A DNA stretch of 64,000 nucleotides, from positions 46,115-110,114 of the forward strand of contig JBIKUE010000004.1 in the NCBI GenBank assembly GCA_044347755.1, in the 5' to 3' direction. A model generated the notes under the pieces. The model searched no databases. It was not told where the DNA came from and saw nothing but the letters and a program-made list of their open reading frames with translations. A program made the translations under genes and the position numbers. The stretch is from M3007 sp044347755 (GTDB lineage: Bacteria > Bacteroidota > Bacteroidia > Chitinophagales > Saprospiraceae). Positions 26,379 through 33,668 of this stretch are shown piece by piece. How positions within the stretch are numbered: the stretch's first letter is position 1; each line of letters starts with the position of its first letter.

Positions 26379-28142
26379 TTACCTTATCACCAGTTTTCGG
26401 GTGCTGACTTGATTTCCGGCCTGGCATCTTACCCAATAGGTTCCACCAGGAAGTTTACCCGCATCCAGGAAATAATTGGAATGACCACCAGGAATTTCGC
26501 CAGAGAACAATGTTTGAACCTCCTGACCCAGACTATTAAAAATCGTAATTCGGCCCTGTACTTTATTGGCAGCCTTAACGGGCACCACGGTGATTGCAGA
26601 CGCCGGGTTGGGATAAATTTCCTCCAGGGATGCAAGCAAATCCTGAGCGCTGGAACTTTGTTTTACACAAAATTTCCACCAACCTTCCGGAGCAGGAAGT
26701 GGGCGGGTAATGGTCTTTCCGCTCACAGATAGTGCCTCTATGTAATAATAGACCGTTGAGCCGGGTGTTTGTGCCGGTATAGATCCGAACCAGTCATCAT
26801 TCGGAATAATTCCCTGATACATGTCGGTACTTTGCCAGGGCCCGTTTAAATCCGTGGTGAAATACACTTTTGCGCCTGCAATCCCGCTGCGATGTTGAAT
26901 TTTGGCATACACCGGATAGGCAATCGGCTGCTCCGAATTGTCCTGACATTCCAATGCCTGATGTACAATACGCAACGGTTCATTCACCCCAACCTCCTTG
27001 GTAATGCAATGGATGGCTCCCAATGAAGGGATAATGGAGTTACAGTTGATACCAACTACCTTATATCCGGGCATGGCTTCTTCCCAAATCCGTTGGGCAG
27101 TAGTGTCGTATTGCTGTTGGTAAAACGGGACAATAATGGTTTTATTGACAAAAACTGCGTTTGCGTAGGTTCGGTAGTCGCCGCCATTATTCGGATACAG
27201 GTTTCCTTCCGGGGGCATTGGGATCCGGACCACTTTGTAAGGGGTACCAAAGGAGGTTTGGAAGTTGCTCAAAACATACTGAATGTTGGCTTCGATTTGA
27301 GGGCCATCAGCAATACCTGGAGGATATTGACCCACCAGGATGCGCTCTTCATCCAGCAGTTTCATATGCATATCAATATGGTTGATGACATCATAAGGCA
27401 AGGGTTCCATTTTGACATACCGGTTGATACCCATAAAGTCCTCCAGTATTTGATCAATTTGCATCTCTGTTTTGGCCGTAACACCGTAGGGATTGCCGGG
27501 CTCATTTTCCTCCAGGATTAGGGCTGAAGAAAAGGCAGTACCCATGCCATCCGACATAAAATTCCCACCTGTATTAACCATGTCAGTTGGAGCAGCGCTG
27601 GTGCTATAAAGAGGCACATTAAAATAAGGCGCCAGGGTGGTAGCAATGGTATCGTCTTTGGGGCGATTGGTTCGGTTGTAGATCCAATCCACGAAGTAAA
27701 GGGAGTCTATATCATTGGAGTAAACAGAGTTAGGGCCGTAATCCCGAACCCAAATGGAATTATTGGGTGCTATGACGAATTCAACGTTAGTGGTAATGTC
27801 TACACCACTGGTGGTTAATTTGTTCTTAGCCTGGTTTACCACCGTCTGATTTTCACAACTGATTACAACCTTACACTCCAGTCTGGCAGCCCGGACGATT
27901 TCCGTCAGGATGGTGTTTTGTCCGTTCCAGGTAACCAGCAAGGCCTGTAACTCTTCCCACTCAGCCATCGTTCTAACCGGACTTGCAGGCGGAGTTGTAA
28001 TGCCGATTGGGACCAGAGTTACCGGCTGCCCAAGACTTTTTTCCTCCGCAGTTGGATATCGGGGTAATTCAAGGGTTTGGGCCCGCAAATGATACGTGGA
28101 AAAAAGGAGCGTGCAAAGCAGAATTTGTATGAAGTTGCGCAT
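26379..28142 (-). CDS. T9SS-secreted peptidylarginine/agmatine deiminase family protein
   Basis: The protein has 587 residues from the ATG at 28142, at the start of a signal peptide (MRNFIQILLCTLLFSTYHLRAQ); the ATG 21 bp upstream is less likely. The PAD_porph/agmatine deiminase fold shows MAEWEELQALLVTW (about 66), WVRDYGPNS (about 146), NTGGNFMSDGMG (about 195) and GAIHCITKEVG with the probable catalytic Cys (about 375). A linker domain (about 400-500) and a type IX sorting domain (IYPNPASAITVVPV ... LPGGTYWVR) follow. The family hydrolyses guanidino groups, releasing ammonia; whether this one acts on free agmatine or on protein arginine as in Porphyromonas PPAD cannot be told. Confidence 0.87.
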   Translation of the reverse strand: MRNFIQILLCTLLFSTYHLRAQTLELPRYPTAEEKSLGQPVTLVPIGITTPPASPVRTMAEWEELQALLVTWNGQNTILTEIVRAARLECKVVISCENQTVVNQAKNKLTTSGVDITTNVEFVIAPNNSIWVRDYGPNSVYSNDIDSLYFVDWIYNRTNRPKDDTIATTLAPYFNVPLYSTSAAPTDMVNTGGNFMSDGMGTAFSSALILEENEPGNPYGVTAKTEMQIDQILEDFMGINRYVKMEPLPYDVINHIDMHMKLLDEERILVGQYPPGIADGPQIEANIQYVLSNFQTSFGTPYKVVRIPMPPEGNLYPNNGGDYRTYANAVFVNKTIIVPFYQQQYDTTAQRIWEEAMPGYKVVGINCNSIIPSLGAIHCITKEVGVNEPLRIVHQALECQDNSEQPIAYPVYAKIQHRSGIAGAKVYFTTDLNGPWQSTDMYQGIIPNDDWFGSIPAQTPGSTVYYYIEALSVSGKTITRPLPAPEGWWKFCVKQSSSAQDLLASLEEIYPNPASAITVVPVKAANKVQGRITIFNSLGQEVQTLFSGEIPGGHSNYFLDAGKLPGGTYWVRCQAGNQVSTRKLVIR

Positions 28143-28234
28143 GGGAAAGAAAGGATAAATCAATCATCAAAGGAACAAATTGATGTTCGGTTTAAAAAAT
28201 CCAATAGATGGAATGGATAAAAGAATACAAAAAA

Positions 28235-28262
28235 AAGCGACAACGCATTACGCGTGTCGCTT
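28235..28262 (-). terminator. Intrinsic terminator of the Crp/Fnr gene
   Basis: The hairpin AAGCGACAACGC / GCGTGTCGCTT (one bulged base) is followed on the minus strand by a run of eight or more T. It lies 118 bp after the stop at 28380. The intervening stretch has no gene. Confidence 0.7.
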
Positions 28263-28379
28263 GAACAAAACCCATTCTATCGTATGAAGCAAATCTAATT
28301 GGTTTAGAGAGGGTTGAATATGGATGCGCTGTTCAGGTATTGGGTTGTCTTAAACAGCAACTTCTTCTTTTATTTAACT

Positions 28380-29066
28380 TTAGCTTCCAAGTGGCAGTGC
28401 CTGTAAATCACGGAACAAAATTTTCTTCCGGTTAAAATACAGAACGTTGGAGCGCTTGAGTTGATTCAGCACCGCTGTAACCATTTGACGGCTGGTTCCA
28501 GTCAGGTCAGCAATATCCTGGTGTGTCATATTATGTTTAACCAGGGTTTCCAGGCCCACTTTGCGGCCTTGTTCATGACCCATTTGATGCAAATACTCTA
28601 CAATTCGACTACGAGAGTCTTTAAGTACTACATTTTCCAGTTGACTTTCTGTGTAGCGGAGGCGTTCGCCAAGGAAATGCAACAGCGATTGAGCAAACAC
28701 AAAATTGTTTTTCATTACTGCAAGAACGGCCTGAGCATCCAACTCCATGATTTCCAGCTGATCGTCCATGGCATACGCAAAATCACGACGCAGATTATCA
28801 CCTGTCAGGCAAGATTCTCCAAACAGTCCGCCAGGGCGCACCACGTATTTGATGATATCTTTCTTTTCAGCGTGAACAGCAACTTTCACAACTCCTTTCA
28901 GCATAAAATATACCTTGGTTGCTGTTTGCCCGGGTTTGTATAACACGGAATGTTTGCTGTAGGTTTGCAGCGTGGCGCCACGTTGCAATAGTACACGTTC
29001 ATCAGGGGTTAGTACCGCAAAAAGCGGGCTGCTTTCCAATACTGCCAGAGCGTTCTTAGTGTCCAT
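28380..29066 (-). CDS. Crp/Fnr family transcription regulator
   Basis: The protein has 228 residues. The N-terminal cyclic-nucleotide-binding type beta-barrel (about 10-120, HSVLYKPGQTATKVYFMLKGVVKV) is followed by a dimer helix and a winged helix (about 150-225) with the recognition motif MTHQDIADLTGTSRQMVTAVLNQL. There is no N-terminal Cys cluster, so it is not an FeS-type Fnr; the Arg/Ser pair that binds cAMP in Crp is not clearly present, so the effector is unknown. It is divergent from the ECF sigma gene over a 314-bp AT-rich region and may regulate it or itself from there. Confidence 0.9.
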   Translation of the reverse strand: MDTKNALAVLESSPLFAVLTPDERVLLQRGATLQTYSKHSVLYKPGQTATKVYFMLKGVVKVAVHAEKKDIIKYVVRPGGLFGESCLTGDNLRRDFAYAMDDQLEIMELDAQAVLAVMKNNFVFAQSLLHFLGERLRYTESQLENVVLKDSRSRIVEYLHQMGHEQGRKVGLETLVKHNMTHQDIADLTGTSRQMVTAVLNQLKRSNVLYFNRKKILFRDLQALPLGS

Positions 29067-29380
29067 GGTAAAGATTATTTTAGCGGATTGTGTTTATTTG
29101 CATTGTCGTTATTAAGACATTGTTCACTTTAAATGCCCCTACGCGACAAAACAGAGAAAATTTTTTGCCCTGACAAACTCTAAATGGTTTATTGCTATTT
29201 ATCGAGGCGTTTTCAGAATAATATTTTTATTTGCAAAAAATAAATGATAATAATTTCTTAACACAGCCCAAAAAAGCGCCCTGTTCAGAATAAAAATTTT
29301 TTCGTTAAAATTTCAACTTAGTACCTTTAGAGCACTTTGTTGATGGCAATTCTCATCGTCACCCGAATATCTCTCCGCAC
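29067..29380. other. AT-rich divergent regulatory region between the Crp/Fnr and sigma factor genes
   Basis: The region holds no gene. It is very AT-rich, with several A and T runs. A near-match to the -7 box, TACCTTTA (29322-29329, +), lies 59 bp before the sigma factor start. No clear Crp-type palindrome (TGTGA-N6-TCACA) was seen. Confidence 0.45.
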
Positions 29381-29974
29381 ATGGATACTTCAGAACAACA
29401 ACTGCTTTCAGCCCTGAGGTTTGGCAATGAGGGCGCCTTGCGGCAGATATTCAACCGCCATTATCCTTTGCTCCTTACTGATATCTACAGATTGATTCCA
29501 GACGAAAGTACTTGTGAGGATTTGGCTCAGGAATTGTTTGTTGACTTGTGGAACAAACGGGAGCATATAGACATCCATACCTCTTTAAGGGCCTATTTAA
29601 GAAGGGCGGCGGTCAACAAATCTCTGAATTTTATCAAATCGCAGAAAAGATTCCAATTTGATGATTCCGATATTTTGACCAAAATGGCCGACTCTTCTGA
29701 GCAGGAAATGCATACAAGGGAGACTCAGGAAAATTTAGAGACCGTGTTACATGCTGCCATCGATACCCTGCCGGAAAAATGCCGTTTGGTATTCAATTTG
29801 AGCAGGTTTGAACAGCTTTCACACAAAGAAATAGCGGAAAAACTGGGCATTTCTGTGAAAACCATTGAAAATCAAATCACAAAAGCCATGAAGGTTCTCC
29901 GGGATGCCCTAACCCAACATGGTGATTTGTCGCCGGTTGTCATTTTGTGCCTAAAATGGTGGCTTAACGCATAG
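29381..29974 (+). CDS. ECF-type RNA polymerase sigma factor (Bacteroidetes expansion family)
   Basis: The protein has 197 residues with region 2 (about 20-90, CEDLAQELFVDLWNKREHI) and region 4 (about 120-180, LPEKCRLVFNLSRFEQLSHKEIAEKLGISVKTIENQITKAM, key words LSHKEIAE and SVKTIENQ). Such factors direct RNA polymerase to a small set of genes, usually under control of the FecR-type anti-sigma factor encoded next, which here follows 64 bp later. The ATG at 29381 fits the usual N-terminus. Confidence 0.93.
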   Translation: MDTSEQQLLSALRFGNEGALRQIFNRHYPLLLTDIYRLIPDESTCEDLAQELFVDLWNKREHIDIHTSLRAYLRRAAVNKSLNFIKSQKRFQFDDSDILTKMADSSEQEMHTRETQENLETVLHAAIDTLPEKCRLVFNLSRFEQLSHKEIAEKLGISVKTIENQITKAMKVLRDALTQHGDLSPVVILCLKWWLNA

Positions 29975-30038
29975 GGGGACACCTTTGATATTTTGTCTTG
30001 CAGATGTAAACCCGAAGTGAAAATTCCACAAACAGATC

Positions 30039-31022
30039 ATGAAAGAAAGCGAATACCTCTTACTACTGCAAAAAAAGTTCAGCGGAGAAATCCAGGCGAA
30101 TGAATTGCCTGTGCTGGAGCATTGGTTACGTTCATCAGAGCAAAACCAGCAATTAGCGGAAGGCTTGAAGCGTGTTTGGGATAAAACGGAAGGATATGGA
30201 AAAACCTTTCAACCTGATCTATCCCGTGATTTTTTAAAGGTTCAGGCTCGTATACGCGCCACTGAGACCGCACCAATGCGCGTTTCATCTAGTAGGGCAT
30301 TATTACGAATAGCCGCAGCCATTGCTATTCTGGTTGTTTCCATCTGGAGCTGGAATCATTTTTCAGGCCCTGAAAACATGGAAGCTATAGCAGCATCAGA
30401 TCAGAAATCGCTCATTTTGCCTGATGGAAGCCAGGTTTGGTTACGGAAAGGAAGTAGTCTGACCTATCCTAAAAGCCTGAGCGGATCTATCCGTGGCGTA
30501 AAACTGACAGGTGAAGGATTTTTTAAGGTAGCTCATGACCCCTACCATCCATTTAAAGTTGAATTGGCAGCAGGTGGATATGTGCAGGTATTAGGTACCG
30601 AATTTGATATTCGGCAAGAAGAAGCAAAAACCATAGTACTCGTGCAATCCGGCAAAGTGCGTTTTGCGCCAAATGCCAAAGAGGAAGGTCCGATCCTTAC
30701 AGCCGGGCAAAAAGCAGAATTTGACCATAACGCAGGAAAAATCACCATTTCCAAACCTGCTTCCATGAACGAACTGGCCTGGCAAAAAGGAGGTTTGGAA
30801 TTTGTGGGTACCCCTCTTAGCCAGGTGGTTAAAGATTTGGAACAATATTATGGTGTAGCCATTTTATTAAATAACACGAGAATGGGGGAATGTCCGCACA
30901 GCGCCCCGCTAACAAGTCAGTCTATAGAAAAGGTTCTGGAATCGCTGGCGCTTACCCATCAAATGACCCTTGAAAAAACCGGAGAGAAAAAGTATTCTCT
31001 TTCCGGTGGATCTTGCAGGTAA
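30039..31022 (+). CDS. FecR-type anti-sigma factor
   Basis: The protein has 327 residues. A cytosolic sigma-binding N-terminus (about 1-80) is followed by one membrane helix (about 86-106, LLRIAAAIAILVVSIWSW). The periplasmic FecR domain (about 125-220, LPDGSQVWLRKGSSLTYP and LTGEGFFKVAHDPYHPFKV) and a C-terminal DUF4974/STN-like domain (about 245-315) follow. The family holds the ECF sigma factor until a TonB receptor with a signalling domain reports its ligand. Usually a SusC-type receptor gene follows; here the next gene is on the other strand and encodes a helical-repeat protein, so the receptor must lie elsewhere. Confidence 0.92.
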   Translation: MKESEYLLLLQKKFSGEIQANELPVLEHWLRSSEQNQQLAEGLKRVWDKTEGYGKTFQPDLSRDFLKVQARIRATETAPMRVSSSRALLRIAAAIAILVVSIWSWNHFSGPENMEAIAASDQKSLILPDGSQVWLRKGSSLTYPKSLSGSIRGVKLTGEGFFKVAHDPYHPFKVELAAGGYVQVLGTEFDIRQEEAKTIVLVQSGKVRFAPNAKEEGPILTAGQKAEFDHNAGKITISKPASMNELAWQKGGLEFVGTPLSQVVKDLEQYYGVAILLNNTRMGECPHSAPLTSQSIEKVLESLALTHQMTLEKTGEKKYSLSGGSCR

Positions 31023-31068
31023 TCTGATAAAAAAAGTGGAGGAGTATTTTTACCGTACAAACAGTAAA

Positions 31069-32595
31069 TTATTTTTTCGCTGCTATTTCAGTCATCATTT
31101 CCCAGATGTCTTCATAAGGAATAATCTCCACGGCATAGGTTTGCCCCGCCACTAATGGCTGCTCCTTTTCCAGAACCTCTAATTCTTTTTTGATTTTCTT
31201 CTCCGCACTTGCCGATTGATAGTCGCGTTTGGCATAGGCAATGAGCATATTCAGGAACGCCGCGCTGCGGCGGTTCATATCATTGTCCAGGTATCGTTTG
31301 CGATATTTTTCAAGTGATTCCGGTGAAATATCTGCGTTATCAAACGTTCCTTTAACCAGGTTATAGATAACAGGAAGTAGTACCAGCGGAATGTTCATGC
31401 CCTGCTTGTCCTTGTCGAGCACCGTAATTTCGTTGGAGAGCCTGGCATATCTGAAAGTTCCTACAACACTTTCTACTTTAGCTTGAGGAAGTTTATTCAA
31501 AGCAGCTAAAAGGTGGATATATCCCCCAAAAAGCTGCCAATTGTCGCGTGCGGCCCCATTTAGTGTTTCGAATTTAGGGTGTTTCACGCCTTTTTCAAAA
31601 AGTTCCAGCGCTTTGTCATATCTCCGGGCAAACAGGTTGTAATAGAGGTAAAGTTCAAGAGACCGGAACCAATTATAGGATCCCTCCTCAGAGGTAGAAA
31701 GGGCATAGTTTGCAATGGTGTCTCCTTCTTCATCAAATCTTCGCAATTGGATAAAGCAGGCTAATTTTTGTCCGGCAAATGCCACCAGAGTTTCCCGGTT
31801 GGTATTCTTTCGATCTCTTAAAACCCCCAGCGCTTCATTACATATCTTCAGTACTTCCGGGATATTATTAACCGACAAGTATTTGATGATACCAATTTGG
31901 GAGGTATGGTAATAATAAAGGCAGGTATCCGCCTTGTCTGTCAATGGTTTCAGTTCGTCGTAGAAAACAGAAGCATGTTTGTGAATCTCCTCATTGGGCG
32001 ATCGCTTAACGATATAATAGGAAACAAGCGCTTCATAATGTTCAAGCGCCTGCAACTCCAGTCTGCGTTTGGCCTCATATTCCCGGTGAATTTTTGAGTA
32101 TCGCTCATGCATAGCCGTTGAGCTGGCTGCTCTGGAGAATTCACGCCTTAGCCGTCCTGCAATCTCTGTGGTTAATTCGATAAATTCATACTTTATTGCT
32201 TGCTCCAACACTTGTTCCAGCACATGGATCCCGGCTTTTCTGGCCTCACGGCCTAGTAATATATATCCGGCTGCAAAATCCCGATAACAATTGTACCATG
32301 CTTTGGCTCTTTCGTTGAACATTGGCTGGTTAACATCCACGAAAAAAGCCGTATTCAGCAGGTTTCTCTCCAAACGGCCTTTCAATCTCAGATAGGCCTG
32401 AGATTTAGCTGATTCGTCTTCACCATAAAGGAATTGAGCAGCAGCTTCATCAGATGCTACCTTATCCTTGGCAATGGCATCGTACAGGGCTTCCACCCTG
32501 CTGCCATCTTCACCCGGATTGCCAAGCACTTCAATTTGTTTGACCTTGTTTCGGGTGATGGTTTTGACCAGATCTTTCAGAGCATCAAAATCCAT
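31069..32595 (-). CDS. Helical-repeat (TPR-like) cytosolic protein of unknown function
   Basis: This 508-residue protein is predicted almost wholly alpha-helical, with repeated pairs of amphipathic helices (for example KALELFEKGVKHPKF near 330) as in TPR proteins. It has no signal peptide, membrane helix or enzyme motif. It probably acts as a scaffold or binding protein. It is convergent with the sigma/anti-sigma pair and divergent from a small secreted peptide gene. No gene name can be given. Confidence 0.72.
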   Translation of the reverse strand: MDFDALKDLVKTITRNKVKQIEVLGNPGEDGSRVEALYDAIAKDKVASDEAAAQFLYGEDESAKSQAYLRLKGRLERNLLNTAFFVDVNQPMFNERAKAWYNCYRDFAAGYILLGREARKAGIHVLEQVLEQAIKYEFIELTTEIAGRLRREFSRAASSTAMHERYSKIHREYEAKRRLELQALEHYEALVSYYIVKRSPNEEIHKHASVFYDELKPLTDKADTCLYYYHTSQIGIIKYLSVNNIPEVLKICNEALGVLRDRKNTNRETLVAFAGQKLACFIQLRRFDEEGDTIANYALSTSEEGSYNWFRSLELYLYYNLFARRYDKALELFEKGVKHPKFETLNGAARDNWQLFGGYIHLLAALNKLPQAKVESVVGTFRYARLSNEITVLDKDKQGMNIPLVLLPVIYNLVKGTFDNADISPESLEKYRKRYLDNDMNRRSAAFLNMLIAYAKRDYQSASAEKKIKKELEVLEKEQPLVAGQTYAVEIIPYEDIWEMMTEIAAKK

Positions 32596-32689
32596 ATAGC
32601 TTTTAATGAATGAAAAAATTCATAACACATAAATTCTCCATGTATTGATTCCGGGAAAATTGTCCTTTTTCAGGTCTTGGGGCGCCAAT

Positions 32690-32722
32690 TACCTTTGTAA
32701 CTAAATTAACCAGACAAATGTA
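32690..32722. promoter_or_regulatory. Back-to-back candidate -7 boxes: TACCTTTG (+) and TACATTTG (-)
   Basis: TACCTTTG on the plus strand (32690-32697) points toward the 57-residue peptide gene. TACATTTG on the minus strand (32715-32722) points toward the helical-repeat gene (start 32595). Neither has TTG at the ideal distance. The face-to-face arrangement would give overlapping divergent transcripts. Confidence 0.4.
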
Positions 32723-32961
32723 ACACCATTTGCAATAGCAATAATCATATATGTGCGCTACTTTCATCTAATAGACTAAAGTAGTGCATCTGCCTAAGGT
32801 TGTTTAGTTCTTTGACCTATCCACAGCAGCGCTGGGAGGCACGGGTATATCTATGCCCAAATCTGCCTGTATTGAAATCAGGGTTTCTGTCCTTTTTTGG
32901 GAAAGGCGACGTTTTGACCTTTGTGACAGATTTTGATTCACAACATAAAACGTCTCCCAAC

Positions 32962-33135
32962 ATGAATATCTTCCTCCTGCTTGCACATCTGCTCCTGACC
33001 ACATATGCTCCAACATCAACCACCACATCTGATGATGGAAACACCTCTAACACTGGGAATGTTGAACCAGGAACAGACAAAGGTGGGAAGTACAACAATG
33101 GTGACTATATCATCTGGAATGAAATCATGCCTTAA
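32962..33135 (+). CDS. Possible small secreted peptide (57 residues)
   Basis: ATG at 32962 starts a short frame with a hydrophobic export segment (NIFLLLAHLLLTTYA) followed by about 40 residues rich in Thr, Ser, Asn, Gly and Asp, ending IIWNEIMP. The composition suits an exported peptide, not random intergenic DNA, but no homologue was recognised. The frame stays open upstream to 32800, where the translation is Cys- and aromatic-rich and unlike a gene. A TACCTTTG box lies about 265 bp upstream. It is divergent from the helical-repeat gene. Confidence 0.4.
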   Translation: MNIFLLLAHLLLTTYAPTSTTTSDDGNTSNTGNVEPGTDKGGKYNNGDYIIWNEIMP

Positions 33136-33449
33136 CCCCAAACTGGAAGACAATTCTACCGTTGCTTAAAAATATTGGGCCTCCGCCTAAAATAATCTTT
33201 CTTTTTCGCGTAAGCGTTTAATCTTTAATCGATTAAGTTCATTTTAACACCTTCACCCCCGGTTAATCTCTTTTGTCAGGAGAGGTGCTGAGCAGTTATG
33301 AAAACCACCTAAGAAAGGAATATTGAAGTTATTTCAACGTCCTTCTTTTCATACAGTTCCATCGGAATTGGGGACCTTTTAATCCTTGTTTTGTACCATA
33401 ATTAGAACACGCTTTATTGCACTTCATTTAAGTAATCCTTCCTGTCATG

Positions 33450-33483
33450 AACCGGAGCGTTGTCTCACGCTCCGGTTTTTTTA
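33450..33483 (+). terminator. Strong intrinsic terminator with no gene directly upstream
   Basis: A perfect 11-bp GC-rich stem (AACCGGAGCGT / ACGCTCCGGTT) with a 6-nt loop is followed by TTTTTT on the plus strand; the minus side has no T-tract. The nearest plus-strand frame ends 315 bp upstream (33135). The 530-bp stretch between 33136 and 33668 has no other recognisable gene, so this may end a small RNA or a long 3' untranslated region. Confidence 0.7.
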
Positions 33484-33668
33484 TTTGTAGCTATATATTG
33501 CTGTTAGTCGATTATTCAGCCTGACAATCCAACTTTTCATCCAAAACTTTGTCTTTTCTGGCAATTTTAGACCCATCTTCGGCCGCGATTTTGCCAACCA
33601 TGGCTTTCAATCCAGATCACACCGAAGAATTATTCGCACCAATCCTAATCATTCACAGAAACGAAGTT

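Noticed and set aside
33280..33330. GTCAGG...GAGCAG pattern resembling the signal recognition particle RNA core
   Set aside because: The conserved GGAAGCAGCC-type internal loop is absent and the flanks do not form the long SRP hairpin.
33549..33668. N-terminal extension of the M16 peptidase (start at 33549)
   Set aside because: It would place a classic signal peptide 40 residues inside the protein; the ATG at 33669 fits export.
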